The notes under the pieces: generated by a model
Databases searched by the model: none
What the model was told of the DNA's origin: nothing
Seen by the model: the letters and a program-made list of their open reading frames with translations, nothing else
Assembly: GCA_029990175.1 (NCBI GenBank)
Contig: JARKIP010000030.1
Location: 16,765,501 to 16,829,500, forward strand
Direction: 5' to 3'
DNA: 64,000 nucleotides
From: Petunia secreta
Taxonomy: Eukaryota > Streptophyta > Magnoliopsida > Solanales > Solanaceae
Translations under genes and position numbers: made by a program
Shown: piece by piece, positions 1 to 10,224 of the stretch
Layout: each line of letters begins with the position of its first letter
Position numbering within the stretch: the stretch's first letter is position 1

Positions 1-1
1 G

Positions 2-547
2 CTTGAAAAGTGTACCTATACTAATCCTTTGTATGAAGGCAACTTCAATGAAAGTGGTGATTTATATCAAACTAGAGTAGAGTATGAGCTTAACCCTCCA
101 TGGTTTGGAATGCTTAACTCTATAGATAATCCATTGTTTAAGACCTCCCTTGGGAGTTTGTCTAGCAAGGAGGAATGTCTTGGAGGTAAATTTGGAGGTG
201 AGGAGGTACCTCTCGGTGTGTGTAAGAGTGCTTCTAAGAAGAGGAGAAGAGTATTTGATGTTAGTTGTAAATTGAACTATTTTGCTTACTCCATCCCATA
301 TATTGATCACACCTTGAGCCTTGAGCATGCCAAAGCCGAAGTGTCACATTGTGATAATATTGATTTGAAGGATTGGTGTGTTGGTCATAAGCTTAGAGGT
401 CATAGGGAATTTGATTGCTATATCTTGCTTGTCCCATGTCCTATTGATCCCTTTGCATGTCTATGTGTTGGATGCAAGTTCTTGTTGAGTCAAGTATTTA
501 TTGTCTCCTTGGGAGACGAGAGCTTTTTAATTGTTATTGAGGCTTGA
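2..547 (+). CDS. C-terminal part of an unrecognised ORF in element 0
   Basis: This reading frame is open from the window start to a TGA at 545-547, at least 181 codons, so the true start lies upstream. The product is Cys-rich near its end (motif VPCPIDPFACLCVGC) and has a basic KKRRR cluster. I see no retropepsin, RT, RNase H or integrase motif and do not recognise a family. It lies about 125 bases before the polypurine tract of the 3' LTR, where a related gypsy element (D) has its pol C-terminus. It may therefore be the end of a replaced or derived ORF in a non-autonomous element, or captured sequence. Confidence 0.4.
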   Translation, partial: LEKCTYTNPLYEGNFNESGDLYQTRVEYELNPPWFGMLNSIDNPLFKTSLGSLSSKEECLGGKFGGEEVPLGVCKSASKKRRRVFDVSCKLNYFAYSIPYIDHTLSLEHAKAEVSHCDNIDLKDWCVGHKLRGHREFDCYILLVPCPIDPFACLCVGCKFLLSQVFIVSLGDESFLIVIEA

Positions 548-673
548 CTCTATCATAAGAGTGTGTTTTCCACACTTTTGAGTACTAACCTACTCTTGTA
601 GTAGGAAGTTTTACGTTTGTGTTGTCTTTGGACGTAGGCTTTGATGGTTTGATGTCGAGGATGAAATCCTTTT

Positions 674-686
674 AAGAAGGGGAGGA
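674..686 (+). other. polypurine tract of element 0
   Basis: The purine run AAGAAGGGGAGGA lies immediately before the LTR start TGATG. In LTR elements this tract primes plus-strand synthesis. Element D has the same run at the same place on the minus strand (24909-24921). Confidence 0.8.
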
Positions 687-1393
687 TGATGCAATCCAAA
701 TTGAGATTAGGACCCAACCATCAAGAGCCAAGCAAGAAGGGTGCGAGGATGCAAGGGCAAGAGCTTCGGAAATGAGTCGAAGGCCACAAGAAGTAAGGAG
801 GAGCGCCCAACACCTAGGAGGAGTGCCCAGGCAAGCAGGTGGAGCGCCCCTTCTCCAGGTGGAGCACCCAAGCTCCTGCACATCTTGATCAGTAGCCAAA
901 GTAGGCGGAGCGCCCAAGGCTGGGCGGAGTGCCCAATTGCTGAAGAAGGCCAACTTTTGTGTGTGAAGTTCTTATTTTACCCCTAAGTGTTCTCTTATGT
1001 TTTAGCTCACCTTGGGGGTATTTTAGATATTTCACATTGTCTTAGGAAAGACTATAAATAGGAACACTTAGCTAGCTTTGTTTTAGTCTTGAATAGAGAG
1101 AAGAGAGAACGTAGAAAGCCCGAGCCTTCTCGTTCGAAGCTTGAAGCTTCATGTATGTCTCGACTTGGAACCTATAGAGATTCATCGCTAGTATGAAACC
1201 ATTGTAAGGTTCGAGTTTCAATTCTTCCCTTGGATAATAAATTCATTTTGTGAATTCGTTTATCCGTTCTTTTTTCTATTTCTTGCCTTCCTAGTCTTGA
1301 ATTTCTCGATATCTTTTGATATCACGTTATCTCGTTTTACTGGCTTTCGCATTTTCGTATCGTTATTTGCTTCCGCTATTTTGCATTGCATCA
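687..1393 (+). repeat. 3' LTR of element 0 (707 bp)
   Basis: It starts TGATGCAATCC right after the polypurine tract and ends ATTGCATCA, giving 8-bp terminal inverted repeats. A TATA-like box (CTATAAATAGG) lies near 1050-1060 and would drive transcription. A GC-rich stretch at about 800-937 repeats variants of GGAGCGCCC / GGAGTGCCC. Similar units occur in the LTR of D. Only one LTR is in the window. Confidence 0.8.
800..937 (+). repeat. GC-rich short repeats GGAGCGCCC in the LTR
   Basis: Six or more imperfect copies of a 9-base unit (GGAGCGCCC, GGAGTGCCC, GGAGCACCC) are spaced irregularly just upstream of the TATA-like box. The reverse-complement unit GGCGCTCCGCC recurs in the LTR of D at 24530-24735, also upstream of its TATA-like box in element orientation. 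The position suggests promoter-proximal regulatory repeats; that role is inferred. Confidence 0.65.
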
Positions 1394-1768
1394 TCCACTT
1401 TCTAAGTGCTTACGTGAGTAGTCAGGAAGTGAACGTGGTGTACAAGATGGTTGTGAAAGATATCTCACTGACTCCTTTAAACTCACGGTCTCTTTGACCA
1501 AGAATGATGCTGATTTATTCGAGAACTCCGCGTGTTTTCATCTGATTGGTTGATGTCGATTCCATGTACCTTTCCAAGATTGCTTTTTATCGCGTTGAAT
1601 CATTTTCTCAGGCCATAATTACGCTTGAATGTTTTATGATCCATTCTTATCTCTTCGTGATAGTGGTGGAATCACAAATCCTCTTCGGAAAAATGCTCCA
1701 TCTTCTTTAAAGTTCATTATGAAAGAATGGCTCTTCTATCTTAAAATTTTTTTGCCTTTGACCCTGGT

Positions 1769-2197
1769 TTGATATTCCTAGAAAAACTCCTTTGTTCAGA
1801 ATGGATGGTGCACGGAAGAATTGTAGGAAAAAGATCATCTGCGGTTGTCTTTCTCTTTTCCTTCATCCATGAATGGACGAACAAAGTCCCTGGAGTTATG
1901 AAGTTTGATCGGGATTCTAATGACGTTCTTTGGGATGTCTTCATTGTGGCATGCGTTCTGATTATGGTGTGCTCCTTTTCAAACGCGACAGTTTCTGTGA
2001 CATTCCTTTTGTCATGTGGGGTTTGCCAATGCCATCCCAGCGAGGCTCTCGCATCTACTCGTCTTTTGGTTGCTGAGGGCCATAGTCCTAGAAGCAATCC
2101 TATTTTAATGAGGATTGAGTCCCTGGGAAATCCTCTCTTTTTTTGGGCATACCCGAGAACATTCTCTATACCCACAGGGTTCAGGGTGGCCGTATAG
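1769..2197 (+). CDS. ORF antisense to copy A, conserved in copy B
   Basis: This 142-codon frame lies in the region between pol and the 3' LTR, on the strand opposite to the element. Copy B has an ORF at the equivalent place (19412-19831, also antisense). The two share the exact block MKFDRDSNDVLWD, the ending FLLSCGV/FFLSCGV and a similar overall pattern. Antisense ORFs in this position are known in some Tat-lineage elements such as Grande. I cannot assign a function, and chance retention of an open frame between related copies remains possible. Confidence 0.4.
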   Translation: MIFLEKLLCSEWMVHGRIVGKRSSAVVFLFSFIHEWTNKVPGVMKFDRDSNDVLWDVFIVACVLIMVCSFSNATVSVTFLLSCGVCQCHPSEALASTRLLVAEGHSPRSNPILMRIESLGNPLFFWAYPRTFSIPTGFRVAV

Positions 2198-2199
2198 CT

Positions 2200-3464
2200 C
2201 TGCCCTATTTTGCGGTTTCAGGGATTGTATCTGCTTCCAATCGTTCGGGAAGAAGGGGGAACATGGCATTCCTGGGGTCGCTGAGGGTTCCTCATTGGAG
2301 TCTCTCCAACTGAATCCAAATGAAGTCTTAGACCGCGTTCTGCTTCCTTCGCCATTCTTTTGAGGGATTCCTCAGTTGGACTGACTTTCCAACTCCCGCG
2401 GCACAGATGTTGCTGCTTGGGGTATCAAGTTGGAAATTTTGCCTTCCGAATGCCGAGAGTGACTTCAATGCAAGTGCTATAATCCAGACGAAGAGTCTTT
2501 GGCTATGAAAATTCGGAGGAACTTGCAAATTTTAGCCTTCCCTTTCCCTTTTTTTCACAATTATCGTGAACAATGTTTGTATTCAGGAAGAATTACTTGC
2601 ATATTATTAGTCTACCGTCTTTGTTTTTAATGAAAAGAACGTCCATTAATATTCTTATGCGTACTTGTGTAGTTTATGTAGCATATTTTGTGTGTCTTTT
2701 TGGGGTAGTGTCTTTAAAAGACGGGCATGTGCACTGAGGGGCACTTCATTTGCATCAATAGTTGACAGAGTTATATTGCGCCTTTGATAGATGGCTGTTT
2801 TGCGACCACAAGGGACGACTTTAGCCCATGTGAGAACGGGGCATTTTTTCGTTCTGATACAGAACGTTGTTGCTTGTTTACTCGAGTATTTTAAGACTTT
2901 TTGGCACTATACGGGGAGGGGGGGCGTCCCCACCGGCATGTAGGTGAAAATTTGTTAAATTAACGAGTTGAACTTACGAATAATACCTGGTGGGTGAGCT
3001 ATACGTGATCTAGCTCTAAGCGAGTAGTTTACCCTACTTTTTATAGCATAAAGTAGGTGTATTACTTCAACTTAGGTCTGGGCGGGAGTATGAATATTTT
3101 GATCATAGATGGATCTGAATTGTAATTGTTAAATTGACTAAGTAAAATAGTAGTTTTATTGATAAAGAGGCGCGCAAGGCCTGAACTGTTGTGGGTGAAA
3201 ACCTATAATATAACTGATGAGTATGAAAATACTGCAATCAAAATTAAAAGAAGCTAAAGGCTTAATTAAAGTAAATATTGAGAAGGATTGTACTTCCATC
3301 GCCAAATGGAGGTATCTGCCATGGCTTCCTTGTCGGAGGGTGCTGGGCCTCGAGATGTAACCTGCAGACCGCTGACAATCCGATGGTATAAATCCCCATT
3401 GATTAAAAAATAATGGACTGCCTGGCTCCACACCTGTTTTGCTTTCTGACTTGTCTTAAGGGAG
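2200..3464 (-). other. 3' non-coding region of copy A
   Basis: No convincing gene is seen here. The region aligns inverted with about 17990-19410 of copy B, including a stretch with the pattern of 18250-18500. It is part of the long untranslated 3' region typical of Tat-type elements. Other open frames in it are not shared between the copies. Confidence 0.6.
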
Positions 3465-4152
3465 TAGGGCGCTTCAAAACCGAACCGAAACCGATACCCA
3501 ACCGCAAAATCGATTTATTGGCTTATTGGTATAAAGTTATGGGGTTAACGGTTGGTTAGCGGTTTTGAGTTTTGCAGTTAACGGGTTAACGGTGGGGGAA
3601 ACGGTTTGCCAAATTTCCTTATTGGATATTCGCTAAACCGTTAAGAATTATTAAGTAATATAAATGTAAATTTTTACCTCGATGTATATAAACAATATAA
3701 AGTCTAAATAAGTAAATAAGAAACTTAATTAGTTGTTAGGGTTGATGATTTCTCTGCAATTTCAAAACTTGAATATAATTCTAATATGTGTAACATCTAA
3801 TCACTACGTATATTGGTTATGTATAATGATAAAGCTATATCAAATCAATGTAATTCTAAGAGTAATTTTAATTAAAAATGGTGGAAGTTGGTGGGAAGTG
3901 CCAATGGTGGTGGTGGTGTATACAAGGAACGTCGAGATCGATGGCTCAATATTTGTTGTGTAACATCGCGTGTTTTCTAAGAGAAAATATATTTAGTGCA
4001 TCTCTTTGTAACCGATAAACCAGCCGCTAACCAAAAGCGTGAAACTGAACCAACCGATTTCTTAATGGTTTGGTTAACGGTTTAGCATTCTTAAAATTCG
4101 ATAACTGATAGGCCGAACCGATAACAACCGAACCGGTCGATAAGCACTCCTA
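3465..4152. mobile_element. hAT-type MITE (688 bp) inserted in copy A
   Basis: The left end is TAGGGCGCTTCAAAACCGAA and the right end, reverse-complemented, is TAGGAGTGCTTATCGACCGG, followed on both sides by variants of AACCGAACCG. Flanking 8-mers are TAAGGGAG (3457-3464) and TCAGAGAG (4153-4160), six of eight matching, as for a diverged hAT 8-bp duplication. Copy B at about 17870-17895 gives the empty site, where the flanking sequence is continuous. No transposase frame is visible, so it is non-autonomous. Confidence 0.8.
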
Positions 4153-4388
4153 TCAGAGAGTATTCTCTTGTCCAAGTAGTTAATCAGTGCGTGACGCTGT
4201 TCTGAGGCGGAACCTGTGCTTGGAACTTTAAGGTTAATCAGCTCCGTAGGGGTCAGCTCAATCACTACCTGCTGGTCGTCTGAATCAGTGTGTGAATCCC
4301 TAGGGTTCAAAAGTGCTTTAATTTTTCCTTGCCGACCTGGCACACAGATGTCCTCCATGGTGAAAATCTCATTCGCTCGCCTGACCAC
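4153..4388 (-). pseudogene. copy A: region before the integrase domain (remnant)
   Basis: The frame encodes a stretch with IELTPTELINLKV and ALINYLDKRIL, which in Tat-type polyproteins lies between the second RNase H and the integrase zinc finger. Copy B has the same at 17770-17960. The hAT MITE is inserted directly after it, and the continuation appears beyond the MITE at about 3380-3464. No integrase core follows. Confidence 0.55.
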
Positions 4389-4399
4389 CAGCTAGGAAT

Positions 4400-5097
4400 T
4401 ACTGAAGAGGCTGACCTCCCTGAGCCCCAATATGCAGGCTAAGTCAAGAGCTTGAGTTATGGCTTCATATTCTGCTTCGATGCTTGGAACTTTCGCGAGC
4501 TTGCAGAAGACCTTCCTAGTGGGTGTCTTAATCCATAAATCGAGGTTAGCTTTTTCTCCTTTGAAATCCACGTCCGTACGAATTCCCCAGTTTCCAGGCT
4601 CGATTGTCCTGCATTTTGGATTGATTCCTCCGTGCTAATTCTTCCATAAAGTCTGAGGTGAAGCCTTCTAAAGCTTGTGGTTGGATAGCCATTCGTGGTT
4701 GATAAATGATGTCGTATTCTCCTAGTTCTTCAGCTCATTCTGCCAATCCTTTTGAGTGCTAGGGTCTGGAAAAATGGCCCATAATGATACAGAAGAAACC
4801 AGACTGACCGTATGGCTGAGCAAATATGAACGCAACTCCTGAGTTTTCATGACCACAACCGCAATAAACTAGACAAGTAGAGACAAAAATCCATCTGGGT
4901 ACGAAAGTTTTCTGCTGGCATACTTTATGTGAAGTTTTCTCCCACATTCTTCTCATTCGAGCACTCCATTCCATGCTACTTCTGAAATTGAAACATACAA
5001 CAACAAGTATTCCCCTCTGACCACCTCGGTGATTGTCGAAAACTGCAAGAGTTGCACCTTGACCCGGGCCAATACCAAGTAGCAGTGTATTAGCCAC
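4400..5097 (-). pseudogene. copy A: RNase H region remnants
   Basis: On the minus strand about 4440-4490 gives PSIEAEYEAITQALDLA, the signature of the extra (archaeal-like) RNase H of Tat elements; copy B has the matching EYEAIIQAFDLA at about 17530. At about 4800-5097 out-of-frame pieces align with the RT-to-RNase H tail of copy B (about 16950-17100). Frameshifts and stops break the frame. The bulk of the reverse transcriptase is absent. Confidence 0.55.
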
Positions 5098-5138
5098 AAT
5101 GGTCCTTCGCCCCTTACCAATACCTCGGTCAGCTGGTA

Positions 5139-5730
5139 CTATAGCTCTGCTACCTTGGGGTTTAGTTGGCTCATCTCTGATAGCCTCTCCCTTAGCTCGC
5201 CAATCTCTATCCTAGCTTTACGCTCCATCATCTCGTACCAGAAGGATTCCTCATCGATCATACTTACCTCAGATATCGGCCCTTTGTCGTGACATTTATT
5301 GGATATTGGATAGTCCCCAGGCAAAAACCGCTCACTCCATAAGTCATTAATCTCGTGTAAGGTAGAGTATCTGAAACTTGGTGGAGTGTTGAGGGTAGTC
5401 CCTTTACACTATGTATCCAGGGCCGCCCAGGATGATATAATATGACATATCACAGGTGAGTACCTGGAAAGAGGTTATGCTCGTCAAGCCCGGGATATGA
5501 ACCAGTAGAGCTAGTTCTCCGACAGGTTTCTCGCATAGGCCATTGAAGCCTATTATCTTGCAAAGGCTTGGGATTATCTGATATTCCCAACCTAATTTCT
5601 TTAGTACCTCCTCCGAATAATGTTCACATTACTTCCTGCGTCAATCAAAGCTTGCTTGATCTGGAGATTTGACACCCTTATAGGGACGATGAGAACGACT
5701 TGATGCTCTCATTCGTCTTCCATGCCGAAC
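5139..5730 (-). pseudogene. copy A: retropepsin remnant and charged linker
   Basis: About 5620-5680 on the minus strand reads ALIDAGSNVNII, a retropepsin active-site motif (DAGS in place of the usual D-T/S-G-S/A). It is followed by a frameshift near 5610. Further on, 5139-5324 encodes a charged helix-forming linker with IDEESFWYEMMERKARIEIG. Copy B has the same order (ALIDMGS at about 16385, linker at 16733-16900). The protein is not functional as it stands. Confidence 0.6.
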
Positions 5731-5739
5731 GTAATAGGG

Positions 5740-6057
5740 CTAGTGAACGATCCTAACTTTTGTCCCCCAGACCGTAATAAGTCCCGGGGTCGCGAAGATT
5801 GCGTTGATATTCCGCTTGTCTCCAGAGTCTGGTGCTCTCGACCGCCTTGATTCTTTTTCAATCAAATCCTTGAGGTGTCCCTCCTTTAGTAGATGCTCGA
5901 TTTCCAATATTAGGGCCTTGCAGTCTACTGTAGCATGGCCGTTTCTACGATTGAAGTCACAGTAGGCCATTGACTTCCTTGCAATTTCTCCTTTTACGGT
6001 GGGCGGCCACCATATTTTTGGCCCTAGTATGCGAAAGTGATTGGCAACCAGTTCCAC
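5740..6057 (-). CDS. copy A: C-terminal Gag with zinc knuckle-like motif
   Basis: The 105-codon frame contains CDFNRRNGHATVDC followed by KALILEIEHLLKEGHLKDLI. This is the Cys/His nucleic-acid-binding region of Tat-type Gag, in which the spacing differs from the classical CCHC knuckle. The same block is in copy B at 16048-16437. It is out of frame with the upstream Gag core at 6292-6900, so the Gag of this copy is broken. Confidence 0.7.
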   Translation of the reverse strand: MELVANHFRILGPKIWWPPTVKGEIARKSMAYCDFNRRNGHATVDCKALILEIEHLLKEGHLKDLIEKESRRSRAPDSGDKRNINAIFATPGLITVWGTKVRIVH

Positions 6058-6291
6058 AGCGTTGACTCGGAAACTAAAATCTCGGAAGCTATGGGGCTTG
6101 GTTCGTTTCTCTTAGGATCTGGGCCCCCGGGTGTTCCCTTGCTTTGTCGTTCCTGCTTGGATTTGTGTCTTTCCTTTTACTCTTCCTTCGGCCCCTTCTC
6201 CCAATAGGGATGGACATCCTGTTCGTTTTCTTCGTTAAACTACAGGGTTCTGAGAATGCTCTAGTTCTAGGCAGAGTTTTTCAGTGTACCT

Positions 6292-6900
6292 CTAATGTAG
6301 GGCACTCCATGTTGACACAGGATGTTGAGTGAGGCTCCAATCCAATTTTCTAGTAGCTAGCGACCCTTTGGAATTCTGGCTCTTGTCAAAAGCTACCACA
6401 ACAATATTATCGGGGACCGGAGGAAGCTCCATGTGTTCCCTCTGGAGCCTTTCAAGGTAGTATTTCAATAACTCGCCATCATGTTGCCGAATCTCAAAGA
6501 TGTCCTCCATACGTTTCTTCCATTTACAGGCACCGGAATGCGCTTTCTTGAGCAAATCTTGCATCTGGGTGAATGAATCGATGCAGCCCATTGGTAGCTG
6601 AGTGTACCAAGCAAGGGCTCCCTTAGTCAAGGTCGAGCCAAACCTCTTCACCAGAGCAGACTGGATTTCTTCTTCTGAGATTTCATTGCTTTTGACGGCT
6701 GTATAGTACGCAATAATATGCTCGTCCGGATCCATTTTTCCGTCGTACTTCAAGTTATCCGATAAGAGTAAGTGCTTTGGTACGCGGATCGGTGCAGTGC
6801 TTGCTTTACATACATGCTTATAAAACTTTTTCTCATCTACAGTGGTAACCTGAGGTGGTGCACCCGGTACGTTCCCAATCCGATTGTGGATGGCCGTCAT
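6292..6900 (-). CDS. copy A: Gag core (retrotransposon gag domain)
   Basis: The 202-codon frame holds the plant gag pattern LKYDGKMDPDEHI ... EEEIQSALVKRFGSTL ... GALAWYTQLP at residues about 50-110. The gag protein packages the element RNA. Copy B has the same domain at 15247-15474 but with several stops, so copy A keeps the better Gag. It is preceded by the N-terminal part at 7039-7335 after a stop-containing gap, so the full Gag is not continuous. Confidence 0.8.
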   Translation of the reverse strand: MTAIHNRIGNVPGAPPQVTTVDEKKFYKHVCKASTAPIRVPKHLLLSDNLKYDGKMDPDEHIIAYYTAVKSNEISEEEIQSALVKRFGSTLTKGALAWYTQLPMGCIDSFTQMQDLLKKAHSGACKWKKRMEDIFEIRQHDGELLKYYLERLQREHMELPPVPDNIVVVAFDKSQNSKGSLATRKLDWSLTQHPVSTWSALH

Positions 6901-7038
6901 CTCCTTTAGGATGTGTTGAATAACAGCTGTTCATTTGAGGTCTTGATTATTGACTGTCGTTGATCCTCCAGAAGCGGCGTCCATGTTGAGTCTACAATTA
7001 GGAGTGGACGCTGGTGTATCGTTCATGGGCACTGGTCC

Positions 7039-7335
7039 TCACGGGGATGTTGGAGTCTGACACGATCCAACGAACATTGCTCCTAACTTGTGGGATATGC
7101 CCTTGACCATGTTGACCGAGTTCTGCTCTGCCCATTCTGACAAGGTTTTGAGGAGTTTAACAAGGAAACCTCTAAACTCAGAATTACCTTCGCGTGATTG
7201 ATCGCCTTCGCTGGTCACATGGACTGACTCCTTGGTGGGATATTTTGGCTGCACGCTGGGATCACCAGGATCCTGTACAGATTTGTCTACTGCGTCAGTA
7301 GTGTTCTTTAGAGTGTTGTCGCTGTCGTCTGACAT
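7039..7335 (-). CDS. copy A: N-terminal Gag leader region
   Basis: This is the first long ORF after the primer site. The start MSDDSDNTLKNTTDAVDK matches MSYDSNNIPKNTTDAVDE at 14674 in copy B. The product is polar, with no signal peptide or membrane segment. The start ATG at 7333-7335 is 39 bases below the primer site, as expected for the first Gag codon. Confidence 0.65.
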   Translation of the reverse strand: MSDDSDNTLKNTTDAVDKSVQDPGDPSVQPKYPTKESVHVTSEGDQSREGNSEFRGFLVKLLKTLSEWAEQNSVNMVKGISHKLGAMFVGSCQTPTSP

Positions 7336-7373
7336 GACTGCGACTTTTCCTAATAGAGTACCTACAATTGCCT

Positions 7374-7396
7374 GGGTTCCACAATGGGCGCTAAAC
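7374..7396 (-). other. primer binding site of copy A
   Basis: Directly inside the 5' LTR the minus strand reads GTTTAGCGCCCATTGTGG. Copy B has TTTGGCGCCCACTGTGGGG at 14614-14632. This GGCGCCC-containing site is common for Ty3/gypsy minus-strand priming. The exact tRNA was not determined. Confidence 0.65.
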
Positions 7397-7858
7397 TGTT
7401 TATGCCTAAAATTTTACGTCTAGATTAAATACTTAAATTTATGAATAAGTCACAATGAATACAATAAAGTACGATGGAAAAGTAAGTAAATAGAGAAGAA
7501 AATAATAGACAAGAAAGTAAAGAGTTTTATTCCTTGAGAATAACTTGATTTAGTGGTAAATCGCTTGATATACAATACAATGTAAGGAGGGGTATTTATA
7601 GTAGAGATTACCCATTCCTATAAAAGGTAAAATACAAAGACTAATGAAGGCTGTGGGTCTATAAACACAAGGCGGTGGTATATACGGAACCCTAAGGCGG
7701 CGGGTTGTATGCCTTGCATCCTACGTCTGTACCGCCTGAGCGGTTGTAATCTGTAGAACAGACGTGTATCCTCTACGCCCAGTGACTTGTAAGAAAAGTC
7801 TAGTCTCGCCAGCTAGACTCTTATCCCCTCTAACAATAGGTGGTGTATTTTGCCCACA
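7397..7858 (-). repeat. 5' LTR of copy A (462 bp)
   Basis: In element direction it starts TGTGGGCAAAATACACC at 7858 and ends GGCATAAACA at 7397. It aligns with both LTRs of copy B (14135-14611, 20131-20615). A TATA-like CTATAAATACC lies on the minus strand at 7591-7601, at the equivalent position in copy B. Confidence 0.85.
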
Positions 7859-9852
7859 TAAATACCTTGGATTTCAAATCCTAGTTCATTTTTCAGTTAC
7901 CCATTCTATTGTGAATTTATATCTATAATTGAATTTTCAATCAGGGTTTATTTACCCATTCAATTTTACATTTGGCCTCCTTTTTTTTTTCAGGCTTAGG
8001 TCGAAAATCTCAATTTCTAAAATTCCACATATATTTTTTAAACCTCACCTATATTCAGTGTAACTATAAATGCTACATAAATTGGTGGCTATGGTAAAAA
8101 AAAAATATCGGAAAGAGGGAAATAATTGATACCTTAATACCAATTGACTCGCACTTTAAATCACAACTTCAATAGTTTAAAACGTAGAACTTTCTATTCA
8201 CCCACTTTCATAATCATGCTTTGCTTCCTTTATTTCCAAAATATTTGCTATCTTACTGCTTCCACATGAACAAATTAAGCTAAATAATATTGTTGTTTCC
8301 TCACTTCTTTTATACTGTTGATATGACTTAGGATGCCTATAAACTTTGTTTCGTTCAATTAAAAAGTCCTTGAAGATGTGAATATATATATTTTTTTTAA
8401 TAAAGGAGTGAAACACTAACCTCACTTAATCCATTGCCCCACTCATGGGCTACTTTAGACGTGAAAAGCCAATGAGGAAATTTTACCACATGCCCTAAGG
8501 AGTGGTTTTGCAAAATTATCCGTGCTAAGGAATGTTTTAGCAAAATGCTCTTATTTAGTCCGGAGCCAAGATTTCAAGGCAAAAATTTTGTAAGTCTTGA
8601 CAATTAGCTATACTTCAAGGGCGGTTGTTTTGCCAATACTTCAAGTTATATACGAGAATGCAGGGAAAACTGGAAGGGGCAAGTCTTGGCAATTGTCAAG
8701 ACTTACGATGCAGTGCAGCAAGTGTTGCCTATTGCAATACTTGTCGTTCAAGTATTGGAAAATCGAGCAGGGGTCAATGGCAAGTCTTGCCTTTTTTCCA
8801 AAACTTACGGCCAAGTGCAACAAGTATTGCTTATTGCCAATACTTGAAGGGATAAGTGTTGAAAAGCGGAAAAATATAACGGCAAGTCTTGGCCCCAGAT
8901 TTTTTCATTAAACCTTAACTGGGGCATTTTTTAAAACCATTTGTTAGCGCGGGCAAAAAGGCAAACCATTGCTTCCCGTGTCATATTTTTCCAAATGAGC
9001 CGAAGCCAATAGTAGGTGGGCTTGACCCACTTCTTTACTTTATGGGCTCATTACACAAACAGCCACCATACACAAAATATTTACTAAAAAATGGCCACAA
9101 CTATTTGTAGCCAATATTAATAACAAAATAATTAGAATATATATTATTAGAAAAATAATAATATTCATTAATAAATACCTAAAATATTAAATATCAAACA
9201 AAAAATATTGTATCTGTCCCAAAAAATAAGGAATATGGGGAATACACGTACTACAGCAACTACTCTCCTAGAATCCTAACTACACCAACACACTACCCCT
9301 ATATTCCCATATTTATCAGAATAATATTCATTACATTTAATTTACAGAAATATTCAAAAAACTAATATTAATAAAAAAGTATTTAAAAAGAAATGGCTAC
9401 AGAAAGTTAATATCAACAAAAGGTGTGTATAATTAGAAAATATTTTTGATGAATGTTCATGTAGGGTAAAAAATCCTTACTTTATTGCAATCTAAGATAA
9501 ATTATTACTCATCCATTACATGAAAAGTTGGCTTAATTATAAATATACTTCAAACCACTTCCTTATTGTGTCTCTATCTCTATATATGTAACCACATAAA
9601 TAGACATGAACTATGTCTATTATATTTTATATATATGCCCAATTAAAATAAATACTGATTATTGTAATTAGGACAACAACTCAGGAGACTTTACTAACAA
9701 TTCAAACCGCTTCCGTGTATTAACAATATTCATTTCCATTAATGTTACTTTCCCTTTTTCACTCATGACAATTGGTTAAGCTATGAAAATATTATGCTCC
9801 ACAAAAAAAAATACATATGCATATGTATTCATGAAAATTTACGGGCATTACA
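7859..9852 (-). repeat. 3' LTR of element C (partial), interrupted by MITE M1
   Basis: In element direction the LTR begins TGTAATGCCCG at 9852, just after a purine-rich tract. It continues to 7859, where copy A is inserted, and its end is outside the window. The part 7859 to about 8315 aligns with 23137-24089 of the 5' LTR (after removing MITE M2). AT-rich sequence at 9050-9850 contains no gene that I can support. Confidence 0.7.
8476..8992. mobile_element. MULE-type MITE M1 (~517 bp), relative of MULE G
   Basis: The ends are weak inverted repeats: GGAAATTTTACCACATGCCC on the left and, reverse-complemented, GGAAAAATATGACACGGGAA on the right. Inside are several imperfect palindromes such as GTCTTGGCAATTGTCAAGAC and GCAAGTATTGCTTATTGCC, the same word that fills MULE G. 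A second copy, M2, lies at 23395-23898. The left end also resembles the reverse complement of the right end of G near 54840-54928. No clear target duplication was found and there is no coding sequence. Confidence 0.65.
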
Positions 9853-9869
9853 TTTTTCCCTACTTTATG
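9853..9869 (-). other. polypurine tract of element C
   Basis: The minus strand reads AAAGTAGGGAAAAA directly before the LTR start TGTAATGCCC. It lies between the end of pol (about 10225) and the 3' LTR. Confidence 0.65.
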
Positions 9870-10099
9870 CTCGTTTGTCCTTGCACGACTTTTGAGACAT
9901 ACTCTTAGTCTAGGAACCAAATCAAAACCTTAGTTACACTTCCAATGGTCTCTTTCACCTTCCAAGCCTTAGGCGCCTAAAATTTGGCTAGCTACCTAAA
10001 TTTTTTAAAAAAATAACCAAAGTTTCCCTGTAGTTGGGATCCAAAAATATAAACCTTTCCATTTAAATAATATAGGGATGCATATCCAACCAACCAACG

Positions 10100-10130
10100 A
10101 CAACAACAACAACAACAACAACAAAAAACA
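10100..10130. repeat. AAC microsatellite
   Basis: A short (CAA)n/(AAC)n run of about eight units lies in the untranslated stretch between the pol end and the 3' LTR of element C. Confidence 0.9.
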
Positions 10131-10224
10131 TCCTTACATAGTTCTAGGCCTAACACAGTCGCACATACAGTTATAAATGCAACAAACTAAAGTTTTAAAC
10201 TTTTCAACAAAAACTCATACCTGA

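Larger units (their letters stand above)
1..1393 (+). mobile_element. 3' end of an LTR retrotransposon (element 0), cut by the window edge
   Basis: The segment holds the last internal part, a polypurine tract and a complete 3' LTR of a plus-strand LTR element whose 5' part lies left of the window. It was inserted into the 3' end of copy A of a Tat-type element: copy A sequence, alignable to copy B, resumes directly after the LTR at 1394. The LTR termini (TGATGCAA...TTGCATCA) and the polypurine tract are nearly the same as in element D at 24090-24908, so 0 and D belong to related families in opposite orientation. The target duplication cannot be checked because the left side is missing. Confidence 0.8.
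1394..7858 (-). mobile_element. Tat-type Ty3/gypsy element, copy A (non-autonomous)
   Basis: This is a minus-strand element with its 5' LTR at 7397-7858, a primer site, gag pieces, a protease remnant, RNase H remnants, a long 3' non-coding region, and no reverse transcriptase or integrase core. Its 3' LTR is outside the window because element 0 is inserted at 1393/1394. It aligns along its length, inverted, with copy B (14135-20615), which lacks the same pol parts. It lies in the 3' LTR of element C: the flank starting at 7859 matches sequence at about 23137 onward. A hAT-type MITE (3465-4152) interrupts the region before the missing integrase. Confidence 0.85.

Noticed and set aside
4759..5097. 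112-codon minus-strand ORF in copy A as a gene
   Set aside because: It is an out-of-frame reading of the RT/RNase H tail, shown by nucleotide alignment with copy B around 16950-17100.
8467..9001. Target duplication around M1 (AGCCAATGA / AAATGAGCC)
   Set aside because: The nine-mers share only a shifted ATGAG and are not a direct repeat in register, so I do not claim a duplication.
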